From a virus: DNA of 64,000 nt. The notes under the pieces are model-generated. The model made no database searches and was not told the DNA's origin. It was given only the letters and a program-made list of their open reading frames with translations. Below are positions 56,242 to 64,000 of this stretch, piece after piece; the stretch's first letter is position 1; each line of letters starts with the position of its first letter. Made by a program: the position numbers and the translations under genes. The stretch lies in the IMG/VR virus record IMGVR_UViG_3300020190_000032, positions 1 through 64,000 of that record. One strand, 5' to 3'.

Positions 56242-56430
56242 ATGTTAAAACCCAAAGTTTATCCGGTTCTGCTGCAGGCAATTGAAGAAGGAGTTCTTTA
56301 TGGTTATAACAGGGCTCATAAGCATGTTGAAAAACCAGATGATATTCTTCTTGTAGATACCATTGTTAAATGCACCATGGAAGCGGTGCTGGAGTGGTTT
56401 GAGATTGAGGATAGCAATATGGCATCCTAA
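56242..56430 (+). CDS. Hypothetical protein, 62 aa
   Basis: Helical protein MLKPKVYPVLLQAIEEGVLY ... ILLVDTIVKCTMEAVLEWFE, no motif recognised. It starts 3 bases after the thyX stop, so it is probably co-expressed. Similar short genes with the pattern A.eeGv..G..rA.K.......... I...i......... W are frequent in cyanophages. Confidence 0.65.
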   Translation: MLKPKVYPVLLQAIEEGVLYGYNRAHKHVEKPDDILLVDTIVKCTMEAVLEWFEIEDSNMAS

Positions 56431-56450
56431 CGGGATTCATAAATTAACTA

Positions 56451-57038
56451 GTGGCAGGTCATTGCTACGATTTCCGCAGGGGATACGAGATTAGAACCAA
56501 ATATGGTAAGCATGAAAATGCTAACCAATTTAAAGCGTTCCAAGAATACTTAAGGATGGGCGCTAATCGCTCATTTGAACCTGTAGCAAAAACTGCAAGT
56601 GTAGATTCAAGTACAGTTCGTACTTGGGCTAAAAAGTTTGAATGGGAAAAAAGAGCAGCTCAATGGGATAAAGAGCAGGTTGCTATGACTTGGCGTGATG
56701 CAGATAAGATGCGCGAAAGGCGTCATAAGCAATCTATTATTGAATTTAGAGATGCATCTGAGCGGCAAGCTCGTATGATGATGGAAATCTCTGAAGACCT
56801 TCTTTGCGTTCTAACTAAAAGAGTTAAAGATGCTCAAGATCGAGGCGAGGAGGTCCCAATGGCTCTTGTTTCTGGTTTGCTTCGTGCAACGGCTAACATC
56901 ACAGAGCAATCGAGACAAGCCTGGGCATCTGCCTTAGGTGTGGAGGATATGCTACAGCTTGTGGAGCAGGAACTTGAACGAGTTACAGTCGAAGAGATTG
57001 ACGAAGTAGATGATGATATAATTGAGTTAGACGAATAA
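56451..57038 (+). CDS. terS: Terminase small subunit, 195 aa
   Basis: GTG start. Residues 20-75 form a helix-turn-helix (AFQEYLRMGANRSFEPVAKT, VDSSTVRTWAKKFEWEKRAA), followed by a long coiled coil and an acidic end (EEIDEVDDDIIELDE). The order and nearness to the large subunit fit TerS, which recognises viral DNA and stimulates the motor. ATTAACTAG just upstream is a weak promoter match. Confidence 0.8.
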   Translation: MAGHCYDFRRGYEIRTKYGKHENANQFKAFQEYLRMGANRSFEPVAKTASVDSSTVRTWAKKFEWEKRAAQWDKEQVAMTWRDADKMRERRHKQSIIEFRDASERQARMMMEISEDLLCVLTKRVKDAQDRGEEVPMALVSGLLRATANITEQSRQAWASALGVEDMLQLVEQELERVTVEEIDEVDDDIIELDE

Positions 57039-57043
57039 AACAA

Positions 57044-57214
57044 ATGGAAGATCAAAAATTAAGAGTCATTGAAAACGAAGACGGCAGTCTCACTATTGAA
57101 TGGGACGAAGATCATCCGTTTGCTTCCATTTTTGAAAGCTGGACTGAGGATGACTGGGTTGAATCTATTCGCCTTGGCAGTGAAAGAGCCAAGGAACTAG
57201 AAAATGGCCAATAA
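57044..57214 (+). CDS. Small acidic protein, 56 aa, paralogue of the 7067 gene
   Basis: MEDQKLRVIENEDGSLTIEW then DEDHPFASIFESWTEDDWVE. It shares the V.E.EDG...I.WD..P......W.E.D....I pattern of the 7067 product. It lies between terS and terL, and its end overlaps terL by 11 bases, so it is likely translated with them. Possible packaging accessory; function unknown. Confidence 0.6.
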   Translation: MEDQKLRVIENEDGSLTIEWDEDHPFASIFESWTEDDWVESIRLGSERAKELENGQ

Positions 57215-58724
57215 ACTCGGCAGGGATTACTTACAAAAATCAGCAAGATCTCAGGGGATGCTTAAAGCCCTGAGAGAAAAGAAGCTGCAATTAAAAGAGA
57301 AAGGGGAACGAATACTTCTTCATAAATTCATCAAAGAAGTTTATCCAAATTACAAGTTCTATAAATTTCACGCCGTATTAATTAAACAACTTCAACGGAT
57401 TATTGACGGAGAATGCACAAGGCTAATTTTGCAGGTTCCGCCAAGAACGGGGAAAAGTCTTCTCAGTTCTCAGTTACTTCCTGCTGCATACCTGTTGGCG
57501 CATCCAGATCGGTTTGTAGGTATATCTTCTTATTCGGCAGAACTTAGTCAAGGATTCTCCCGCAAGGCTAGGGACTTCTTTAAAGAAGCTGGAGGGCAGC
57601 TAGACCCCACCTCTCAGGCCGTGAATGCCTGGGGGACCCAGGGCGGTGGTGGTTTATGGGCGGCAGGTGTTGGGGGTGCCATTACGGGCCGTTCTGGCCA
57701 CCTCCTCATTATTGATGACCCCGTTAAAAACAGGGAAGAAGCCGAAAGTCCTCGTTTGATGGAAAAGCTTTGGGACTGGTATGCATCAACCCTGTATACA
57801 CGTTTGGAGCCTGAGGTTGGATCTATTGTTGTCATTCAGACTAGATGGTCTGAAACAGACATGATTGGACAACTTATTGAAAACGAGCTTAATGTAAGCG
57901 AACGAGGTAGAGAGAATTGGACTATTGTTGATTTACCTGCATTGTTTGAGGATGAAGGAAGTCGTCCACCCTTACCTGGGCATTGTGAAGTAGTGCCCGA
58001 TTGGCGAGAAGAAGAAGGTCAGGCATTATGTCCTCAAAGGTATGACGAGGAAGATTACGAAAGGATTAGGGAAGCAATTGGAGCGCGAGAATTTGCCTCG
58101 CTTTATCAACAAAGACCCGCCCCGGTTGGCGGTAACATGTTCAATCCTGATTGGTGGCAATATTATGAACATGATACAATTATGCCGGATTTTAGCAGAA
58201 TAATGCTTTCTGTTGACTGTACCTTTACGGACGCAAATACGAGTGACTTTGTTGTCGGCGCTGTTATTGGCCAAGCGGGTAATTCATTTTATGTTTTAGA
58301 TTTATTTAGGGAAAAAACTGACGTTATTGGCACTATGTCAATGATTTCAAGAATGTACAAACGACACGTCCTTGACGGAACAGTTATTGAACTTGCTGCA
58401 AGTGGTTATGCTGTTTATCAAATGGCCAAAAAGAAAATTCCAGGATTGATTGGATTCAAGCCAGAAAAGAGCAAAGAGGCTAGGGCTGCTGGCATTGTTC
58501 CTGTGGTTGAAGCTGGAAATGTCTATTTGCCCGCTAGCGCTCCTTGGCTTGATGCCTTTATATCAGAATTTAGTTTGTTCCCAGCGGCAAAAAATGACGA
58601 CCAGGTTGACGCTGTGACAATGGCGATCAACTATTGCCTTCAAAGAACCGCACCTCAGTTGACTCAGGTTACTTGGGGTAGGGGCACAAGATATATTGAT
58701 GAAGGCAGTATCTATAACTCATAG
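57204..58724 (+). CDS. terL: Terminase large subunit, 506 aa
   Basis: ATPase: Walker A PPRTGKS (about residue 80), Walker B LLIIDDP (about 169), coupling motif VIQTRWSETDM. Nuclease domain: SVDCTFTDANTSDFVVGAVI (first Asp, about 336), and KNDDQVDAVTMAINY near the C-terminus (about 475). Packages DNA into proheads and cuts it. The ATG lies within the end of the upstream small gene. Confidence 0.95.
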   Translation: MANKLGRDYLQKSARSQGMLKALREKKLQLKEKGERILLHKFIKEVYPNYKFYKFHAVLIKQLQRIIDGECTRLILQVPPRTGKSLLSSQLLPAAYLLAHPDRFVGISSYSAELSQGFSRKARDFFKEAGGQLDPTSQAVNAWGTQGGGGLWAAGVGGAITGRSGHLLIIDDPVKNREEAESPRLMEKLWDWYASTLYTRLEPEVGSIVVIQTRWSETDMIGQLIENELNVSERGRENWTIVDLPALFEDEGSRPPLPGHCEVVPDWREEEGQALCPQRYDEEDYERIREAIGAREFASLYQQRPAPVGGNMFNPDWWQYYEHDTIMPDFSRIMLSVDCTFTDANTSDFVVGAVIGQAGNSFYVLDLFREKTDVIGTMSMISRMYKRHVLDGTVIELAASGYAVYQMAKKKIPGLIGFKPEKSKEARAAGIVPVVEAGNVYLPASAPWLDAFISEFSLFPAAKNDDQVDAVTMAINYCLQRTAPQLTQVTWGRGTRYIDEGSIYNS

Positions 58725-58725
58725 T

Positions 58726-58735
58726 GATACACTGG
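58726..58735 (+). promoter_or_regulatory. Promoter-motif copy (GATACACTGG)
   Basis: 27 bases before the ATG of the second sigma-like gene at 58753; core TACACT as in the endolysin copy. Confidence 0.5.
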
Positions 58736-58752
58736 TATAAATAGTTATTTAA

Positions 58753-59379
58753 ATGGCACGCAAAGCCAGGCAGTTTCAATTATCAAAAGAGCAACAAAAG
58801 TTAGCCTCTGATAATATCAACTTAGCTCGCCGTGAAGCTTGGCGGCTACAAAGAACAACTGACATCGATTACGATACCCTTGAGGGCGCTGCGCTGGAAG
58901 GATTATGCAAGGCGGCGTACAGATATGATCCTTCTTCTGGTTATAAGTTCAGCAGCTTAGCGGTCCCCACAATTAGAGGAGAACTTCTTCACTGGATTAG
59001 AGATAAAACATATTCAATGCGTTTGACGCACAAGATGCGTGAGACATGGATCAGAGGCAGAAAGTTATTATATAAAGGATTCTTGGATGACGAGATTGCA
59101 AAGGCTCTGGAAATAACCTCTGAAGAATGGCAGGAAATTAAAGGCGTTTGCTCCGGCCCGCCACTTGAGTTGAACGATCAAGCCAATCCAACAGAGTCAC
59201 TTGAGCCAGAGGAAATTAATTTTGCAGAAAGGTTTCAGGTATTAACCAAAATGGGATGGAGTCAAATGACGGAGCAGGAGCAGCAAATGATTTCAAATTA
59301 TTTCAACAACCCTTCGACTCGCATACCGTACAATCAGGTAAAGGCTTTTACTGAAAACTCAATTCGATTTGATGTCTAA
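58753..59379 (+). CDS. Sigma factor-like protein (region 2 type), 208 aa
   Basis: LASDNINLARREAWRLQRTT, DTLEGAALEGLCKAAYRYDP, GYKFSSLAVPTIRGELLHWI and RDK match sigma-70 region 2 (about residues 15-85). The remainder (RLTHKMRETWIRGRKLLYKG, DDEIAKALEITSEEWQEIKG) may be a divergent region 3, as in SigF-type factors. A normal region 4 helix-turn-helix is not evident at the C-terminus. With the 51923 protein this makes two sigma-like proteins in one phage. Promoter motif 27 bases upstream. Confidence 0.78.
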   Translation: MARKARQFQLSKEQQKLASDNINLARREAWRLQRTTDIDYDTLEGAALEGLCKAAYRYDPSSGYKFSSLAVPTIRGELLHWIRDKTYSMRLTHKMRETWIRGRKLLYKGFLDDEIAKALEITSEEWQEIKGVCSGPPLELNDQANPTESLEPEEINFAERFQVLTKMGWSQMTEQEQQMISNYFNNPSTRIPYNQVKAFTENSIRFDV

Positions 59380-59424
59380 AATCTTTATTTAGTCTCACTT
59401 TGAGACGTTGCAGTCCGCGATGAC

Positions 59425-61032
59425 GTGGATACACTGCAAATATTAAAAGGACTCGGTTTGGCGCTTTCAGAGGAAACGATAGAAAAGATTAAGAGCCTGA
59501 CGGTTTCTGCCGTTCTTGAAAAAGAAGGTGTATTTCTTAAAAGAGTAGGAAGAGAATTCGTTACACATTGTATTTGGCATAAAGATAAAAATCCATCTCT
59601 TACGATCTCAGACGAAAAAGGTTTCACTTTTTGTCACGTCTGCAGAGAGGGTGGTGATGTAATCAGTTTCATTAAGAAGAAGTATGGCTTAAATTTCAGG
59701 GAGGCTTGTGAAAGGATTGCAGCATCAAATAATATACAGGTTATCTACAAGGACGAAGATCCCGGTGTAGCAATTGAGAAAAAGAAAAAAATCGATGCCG
59801 CATTGCATGAAGCTCATCAAAAACACGAGTATTTTAGGTCGACATTAAAGCAGAGTGAAACTGCTATTAATTTTATTAAACAGCGTGGTATTTTACCTGA
59901 AACTTCTAGGCAGTTCAGTCTCGGTTATGACCCAAAAGAAAATCGACTTGTAATACCTATTAAAGATTACATGGGTAGAGTTGTTGGCTTTAGCAGAAGA
60001 GCAATCGGAGATGATAGGCCAAAATATAAAAACACTGAAAATAATCTCATTTTCAATAAGTCAGAAATTGTTTTCAACGAATATGATGCAATGGAGTCGA
60101 TGCGCTCCGAAGGGCAATGTATTTTCGTAGAAGGTCATATTGATGTCATTTCGATGTGGCAAGCTGGCATTAAAAATGTTGTTGCTTTGCAGGGTACTGC
60201 TTCTCCATCTGACAATGTTATACAGCGAATGATGCGCAGAACAAATAGTTTTGTTCTTTGCATGGATGCTGATGAGGGCGGTGAAAAAGCTATAGGAATA
60301 TTTTTAAACGCAGTTAAGTCTTTGACGTTATCTGGAAAGCTTGACGTAAAAATAGCTTCAATATCCGGCGGCAAGGACCCAGATGAAGCAATAAAAAATG
60401 GTTTTAATATTCAGGATGCTATTGACAATGCTATTCCATGGCTTGATTGGATTCTTGATAAATGGCTTTTAAATTTAGACTTTACTAATACATCAAAAAT
60501 TCAAGAAGTTGAAAGTAAAGTCAAAGAACTTATTTCAAATATAACCAGTTCGGCTTTACGGGCTCATTATTTTGACAAGGCGGCAATTCGGCTTGCTCAG
60601 AACAAACAAAATGTCGCGGCGGAAATACTTAAAAATCTTCAGTCAGATACCTCTTGCACACCGGGACAAAGGGTTTGGAGAAGGCCGGATAAATATTGGA
60701 CTCGCTCCATTGTGGAAAAAAGATTACTTCGTCTTTATATCCATCAGCCATCTTTGCGGTTTATGCTTGGATCATTAATGGATAACTTGATTAATCCGGA
60801 TATGATCTGGCTTTGGAGTAGGATAAAAGAGCTTGAAGGGCAGTCTTTGGTTGACTGCACTCCTTATAGCGTTATGGCTATACTTGCAGTTGCTGAGCCT
60901 AGGTACTTACAAAAGTTAAGGCCACTTGCAAGGCCAACTGTGAAAGTTGACGATTCTGATCAAGTCTTGATTCATATTGAAGACGTAATGACAAAGTCGA
61001 TTACTGAAGAAATCGAAGGCACACTATCCTGA
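59425..61032 (+). CDS. DNA primase, DnaG-type, 535 aa
   Basis: GTG start. Zinc-binding CxxH...CxxC at about 48-76 (HCIWHKDKNPSLTISDEKGF, TFCHVCREGGDVISF). RNA polymerase/Toprim domain at about 150-320 with VIPIKDYMGRVVGFSRRAIG, FVEGHIDVISMWQAGI and CMDADEGGEKA (Toprim acidic residues). The C-terminal 200 residues probably contact the helicase. Synthesises primers for the DnaB-like helicase encoded at 47866. Confidence 0.93.
   Translation: MDTLQILKGLGLALSEETIEKIKSLTVSAVLEKEGVFLKRVGREFVTHCIWHKDKNPSLTISDEKGFTFCHVCREGGDVISFIKKKYGLNFREACERIAASNNIQVIYKDEDPGVAIEKKKKIDAALHEAHQKHEYFRSTLKQSETAINFIKQRGILPETSRQFSLGYDPKENRLVIPIKDYMGRVVGFSRRAIGDDRPKYKNTENNLIFNKSEIVFNEYDAMESMRSEGQCIFVEGHIDVISMWQAGIKNVVALQGTASPSDNVIQRMMRRTNSFVLCMDADEGGEKAIGIFLNAVKSLTLSGKLDVKIASISGGKDPDEAIKNGFNIQDAIDNAIPWLDWILDKWLLNLDFTNTSKIQEVESKVKELISNITSSALRAHYFDKAAIRLAQNKQNVAAEILKNLQSDTSCTPGQRVWRRPDKYWTRSIVEKRLLRLYIHQPSLRFMLGSLMDNLINPDMIWLWSRIKELEGQSLVDCTPYSVMAILAVAEPRYLQKLRPLARPTVKVDDSDQVLIHIEDVMTKSITEEIEGTLS
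61018..61027 (+). promoter_or_regulatory. Promoter-motif copy (GGCACACTAT)
   Basis: Overlaps the last codons of primase, 32 bases before the ATG at 61050. Confidence 0.45.
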
Positions 61033-61049
61033 CGGTAACACCATGAACA

Positions 61050-61277
61050 ATGGGGCTGTACTTTCTTTATCTGACGCTCATCTGTTTAGCCATTTTTTAT
61101 CCTGTCGATGCGGCCATTGCTGCTGAGACCATCTGGTTGAAGGTGAAAATCTTTTTTCTGGATGCCGTTTTGCTTATTCAGTCCTACATTATTTACCGTA
61201 AACTGAAAGCGGATTTTGAGAGGATGCAAATTCCTGTTCCTCCTTTCCGCTTTACCTCAATACAGGAACGACACTAA
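61050..61277 (+). CDS. Membrane protein, 75 aa
   Basis: Two hydrophobic segments (about 2-24 LYFLYLTLICLAIFYPVDAA and 31-48 VKIFFLDAVLLIQSYIIYR), then a basic/Pro tail (LKADFERMQIPVPPF). Unrecognised. Its TAA shares an A with the next ATG (TAATG). Confidence 0.6.
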   Translation: MGLYFLYLTLICLAIFYPVDAAIAAETIWLKVKIFFLDAVLLIQSYIIYRKLKADFERMQIPVPPFRFTSIQERH

Positions 61278-61426
61278 TGTCCAAGAAGACTGCCACCGTA
61301 TTTGAATCTGCGCCTCCTAAGCGAACAAGAATTGGTGACGGCCGAAGGGTCAGAACCCGTCTGGCACAAGGTCGTACAAAGCGCAGTCCTAAGCGTAAAT
61401 TCTACAGAGGACAAGGTAAGGGTTGA
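61277..61426 (+). CDS. Basic phage protein (KRTRxG ... YRGQGK type), 49 aa
   Basis: MSKKTATVFESAPPKRTRIG ... SPKRKFYRGQGKG. Short basic proteins with aP.KRTR.G and KkyRGQGk ends are frequent in cyanophages near ribonucleotide reductase or replication genes. Function unknown, perhaps nucleic-acid binding. Coupled by TAATG. Confidence 0.65.
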   Translation: MSKKTATVFESAPPKRTRIGDGRRVRTRLAQGRTKRSPKRKFYRGQGKG

Positions 61427-61429
61427 GTC

Positions 61430-61744
61430 ATGATTAGTAACGAGGGGCAGTACATCAAGAAAGTCTGTGACGAAGTTCATCTTCTGCTTTTAGAAGATCG
61501 AATTGCTGAGGCTGCCTCTCTGTTGTTTGAAATTAACAAAGAAGACAGCAGCTTTTGGTATAAAGCTAAAATTGCTTTATACAAATCTGCTGTAGGGCAT
61601 CGCGAGCTATTCGTGATAGCAAGCCTCATTGGCGTGGCAGAAAAGGACGAACTTGACCAGTCCTACCATTTAGTGCCAGGTCTATTTGCACTTCGCAAAC
61701 AAAATCATGATCACTCAAAAGGATTCATCCCACCAAAAGGATGA
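61430..61744 (+). CDS. Hypothetical protein, 104 aa
   Basis: Helical protein MISNEGQYIKKVCDEVHLLL with a hydrophobic/aromatic centre (FWYKAKIALYKSAVGHRELF) and KGFIPPKG end. Not recognised. Starts 3 bases after the upstream stop; its end overlaps the 61707 gene by 38 bases. Confidence 0.6.
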   Translation: MISNEGQYIKKVCDEVHLLLLEDRIAEAASLLFEINKEDSSFWYKAKIALYKSAVGHRELFVIASLIGVAEKDELDQSYHLVPGLFALRKQNHDHSKGFIPPKG

Positions 61745-61841
61745 GCCAGTTAAGGATTTAGACCAAGAACGTGCTGACTTTTGGCAGAAAAAGTGCCTTG
61801 AAGAGCCAGCTTGCATTGGTTGCAAAATTTATGATTTATAA
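61707..61841 (+). CDS. Small protein of the RADFWxxKCxEEP type, 44 aa
   Basis: MITQKDSSHQKDEPVKDLDQ then ERADFWQKKCLEEPACIGCK IYDL. The pattern ..R.(D/E)FW..kC.eeP...C.iYd is familiar from cyanophages next to ribonucleotide reductase genes. Three cysteines suggest a redox or metal role, but this is unproven. It overlaps the previous gene in another frame. Confidence 0.62.
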   Translation: MITQKDSSHQKDEPVKDLDQERADFWQKKCLEEPACIGCKIYDL

Positions 61842-61860
61842 GGAAATTTGTAGCCAACGC

Positions 61861-61879
61861 CGGTAGACTGTATCTACCG
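61861..61879 (+). promoter_or_regulatory. nrdJ upstream element: promoter-motif copy inside a perfect hairpin
   Basis: GGTAGACTGT (61862-61871) matches the psbA promoter-motif variant and starts 30 bases before the nrdJ ATG. The same bases form a perfect 7-bp inverted repeat CGGTAGA-CTGTA-TCTACCG with no U tract, so it may also be an operator or RNA hairpin. Confidence 0.5.
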
Positions 61880-61891
61880 ATCATCACACGG

Positions 61892-64000
61892 ATGGCAGAA
61901 TTTTCCAAGGCCGCTCCCAGTGCAGAGGCAGTTTTCTATCGCACTTACAGCCGCCGCAAGGCTGATGGGACAAGGGAGAATTTCAAGGAGGCTATGACCC
62001 GTTGTGTTAACTCAATTGCAATAATCGGTCAGTTTACAAATGAAGAAAAGCATCTCGTTATCAAGCAAGCTCTAAAGCAGGCATGCTTCCCGTCTGGCAG
62101 AGCTTTTTGGGTCGCCGGTACGGAATGGGCTAAAAAGAAACAAAACTATAGTGGTTGGTACAATTGTACTAGTACTAGGGTTGTAGACCTAGAGGCCTTT
62201 GAGCTAATCATGGAGCTTGCCATGATGGGCTCAGGCACTGGAGCGATGCTTGAGACGCATGTTATTGATGCATTGCCTTCGGTTGAAAATTTTATTGATA
62301 TTGTACTAACGACAGAAGTTGGCGGCATTGAACCTGCGCAGAGGCAGGATGAAACTTTTGTTGTTACTCCGGAAGAGAGTGGCGAGAATGAGTATGTATT
62401 GGTCGTTGGCGATAGCCGCCAAGGCTGGGTAAAAGCTTATCGGGCGATCCTCGATCTTGCTTGCAATCCTACTGGTAATGACGTTCAATTAATCATTGAT
62501 CTTGGAAATATTCGTTCTGCAGGCGAAAAGTTAAAAGGTTTTGGTGGAACTGCCAATCCAATCAAGCTGCGAGAGATGTTCGAAAGGGTTGCAAAAATCC
62601 TTAACAAAGCAGTTGGTCGCAAGTTGACTGCCATCGAATGCTGCCTTATCATTGACGAGGCTGCAGCCTGCGTTGTTGCCGGCAACATTCGTCGCAGCGC
62701 AGGAATGAGACAATTCTCTTGGGATGATACCCAAGCAGTTAACTCCAAATCCGGTCTTTATTCCCAAGATGAAAACGGCAACTGGCGGGTCGACTCCGAA
62801 AAAGAAGCCCTTCGGATGGCTAATCATACTTCCTGCTATCACTTTAAGCCTTCAAAAGATGAAGTAGAAGAGTCAATTCGCCAGCAGTTCTACAGCGGTG
62901 AAGGAGCTATTCAGTATGTCCCGCAGGCTCTTTTGAGAGCCAATGCTGACTTGCTTGATACGGAAGAATCAAAACAGCGCTTCCTAAGGGAGTATGCAAA
63001 GGGGCGTGAATTTGCAGAATCATTCTTAGTTTTATACGGCTACGAGAAGGGAATCAAATTGCAAAAGAGAGAGGCTGAGCATCGGATTAGCCGGTACGGC
63101 CTTAATCCTTGCGGTGAAATCATTGGCAGCGACTTCCACTGCAATCTTTCTGAAGTACATTTGAATACAATTGATCCTAACGATCGTCAGGCTCAAATTG
63201 ATGCTTTCAAGGCTGGGGCTTTACAAGTTGCTGCCTTACTGCACCATGAATTTAAAGATGAGCGCTATCAATACAGCCGTGAGATTGACCCCATTGTTGG
63301 CGTAAGTTTTACCGGTCTGTTTGATTTCTTTGTTCAAGCCTTTGGAGCCGAATGGCTTAGCTGGATGATGAAGGGTCGTCCTAATAATAACGCTGGCAGA
63401 AAGTATCAAGATTTAGAAATGAAATACTTGGCGCTTTGGCGTTCTATTGTTAGGGAAACGATTTCCGAATACTGCATTAAACACGGACTGCGCGTACCCA
63501 ACCGTACAACAACCGTACAACCTGCTGGCACGAAAAGTTTGCTTACAGGTGCTTCTTCTGGATGGCATCCTCCCAAAGCTCAACGTTTCATCCGTCGTAT
63601 TACTTTTGGCAAGACCGACCCGTTGGTGTCAGCTTTGAGAGATTGGGGTTACAATGTTATCCCTGCTCAGTCAGCAAAAGATGAAAATGGCAATCTTTTG
63701 GATGACATCCTTGACGATCGCGTTCAGGAAGTTTTGGTTGAAATTCCCACAGAGGTATCCTGGGCTAATCTTGAGGGATGTGATCAGTTTGAATTAAGCC
63801 AATTGCCTGCAGAATCTCAATGGGGTCTGTATATGCAGGTTCAAAAGTATTACACTGAACACAATACAAGCGCCACCATTGAATATAGAGAAAACGAAAT
63901 CCCAGTTCTGACTGAGTTAATTCACGACTCAATCAAGAATGATACTGGCTACATCTCTGCCGCCTTGCTAGCTCGGTTTGACGAAAATGAAACCTTCCCT
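61892..64000 (+). CDS. nrdJ: Adenosylcobalamin-dependent (class II) ribonucleotide reductase, partial (first 703 aa)
   Basis: Monomeric class II features: GWYNCTSTRVVD (first redox Cys), MELAMMGSGTGAML, IIDLGNIRSAGEKLKGFGGT, ACVVAGNIRRSAGMRQFSW, the active-site RYGLNPCGEIIGSDFHCNLSE, and TTTVQPAGTKSLLTGASSG. It converts ribonucleoside triphosphates to deoxy forms using B12, and does not need a second subunit. The frame stays open to the window edge, so the last part, including the C-terminal Cys pair, is outside. Cyanophages commonly carry it together with thyX. Confidence 0.95.
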   Translation, partial: MAEFSKAAPSAEAVFYRTYSRRKADGTRENFKEAMTRCVNSIAIIGQFTNEEKHLVIKQALKQACFPSGRAFWVAGTEWAKKKQNYSGWYNCTSTRVVDLEAFELIMELAMMGSGTGAMLETHVIDALPSVENFIDIVLTTEVGGIEPAQRQDETFVVTPEESGENEYVLVVGDSRQGWVKAYRAILDLACNPTGNDVQLIIDLGNIRSAGEKLKGFGGTANPIKLREMFERVAKILNKAVGRKLTAIECCLIIDEAAACVVAGNIRRSAGMRQFSWDDTQAVNSKSGLYSQDENGNWRVDSEKEALRMANHTSCYHFKPSKDEVEESIRQQFYSGEGAIQYVPQALLRANADLLDTEESKQRFLREYAKGREFAESFLVLYGYEKGIKLQKREAEHRISRYGLNPCGEIIGSDFHCNLSEVHLNTIDPNDRQAQIDAFKAGALQVAALLHHEFKDERYQYSREIDPIVGVSFTGLFDFFVQAFGAEWLSWMMKGRPNNNAGRKYQDLEMKYLALWRSIVRETISEYCIKHGLRVPNRTTTVQPAGTKSLLTGASSGWHPPKAQRFIRRITFGKTDPLVSALRDWGYNVIPAQSAKDENGNLLDDILDDRVQEVLVEIPTEVSWANLEGCDQFELSQLPAESQWGLYMQVQKYYTEHNTSATIEYRENEIPVLTELIHDSIKNDTGYISAALLARFDENETFP

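Noticed and set aside
1-64000. CRISPR array, insertion sequence, integrase or lysogeny module
   Set aside because: No spaced direct repeats, transposase, integrase or CI-like repressor seen by reading both strands.

Overview
The window is most of a double-stranded DNA tailed phage genome that infects a unicellular cyanobacterium, i.e. a cyanophage. The evidence is a complete phage-type psbA (photosystem II D1 protein), a B12-dependent ribonucleotide reductase, ThyX, a cyanobacterial-type glutamine riboswitch, and a small protein resembling the C-terminus of cyanobacterial DnaX. The 1578-residue tape measure, gpG/gpGT tail-chaperone frameshift, tail terminator and tail tube, with no sheath or T4-type baseplate genes seen, point to a long flexible non-contractile tail (siphovirus morphology). 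No integrase, lysogeny repressor, IS element or CRISPR array was seen. The window ends inside the reductase gene, so the genome continues to the right.

Layout. 1-2.5 kb: small unknown genes on both strands. 2.5-4.4 kb: psbA, a DnaX-tail-like gene, then a structured noncoding RNA with its own terminator. 4.4-8.1 kb: a tightly overlapping operon of small accessory genes, a glutamine riboswitch with a DUF4278-like peptide, an atypical tRNA and a folded noncoding stretch. 8.1-8.7 kb: a metallophosphoesterase on the minus strand. 8.7-31.8 kb: neck and tail genes (gp10-like, tail chaperones with a lambda-type GGGAAAG slip site, tail terminator, tail tube, tape measure, distal tail proteins, a 2084-residue fibre). 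31.8-45.4 kb: a second fibre, the scaffold/major capsid/decoration cassette with individual terminators, small basic proteins, and five more fibre-type proteins. 45-47.4 kb: lysis (membrane proteins, bifunctional endolysin) and twin zinc-ribbon proteins. 47.3-50.6 kb: minus-strand replication operon (initiator-like protein and DnaB-like helicase). 50.65-50.79 kb: three head-to-tail iterons plus an AT tract, a candidate origin. 50.8-61.9 kb: recombination and DNA metabolism (annealing protein, SSB, RusA, exonuclease, ThyX, nucleotide-modification-associated protein), small and large terminase, two sigma-like factors and primase. 61.9 kb to the end: ribonucleotide reductase.

The most striking unexplained signal is a promoter-like motif, consensus GG[TCA]A[TC][AC]CTAG. 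It recurs in front of structural, lysis and metabolic genes, usually starting 27-32 bases before the start codon, in genes that often lack a Shine-Dalgarno sequence. With two phage-encoded sigma-like proteins in the same window, a dedicated phage transcription programme is a reasonable hypothesis. Other notable features are hairpin/U-tract structures abutting the start codons of at least three genes, a three-iteron origin candidate, a cupredoxin-like domain in one fibre, and a fibre that joins a glycine run, seven propeller-type repeats and a vWA-type metal motif. The portal and head protease were not identified and probably lie outside the window.
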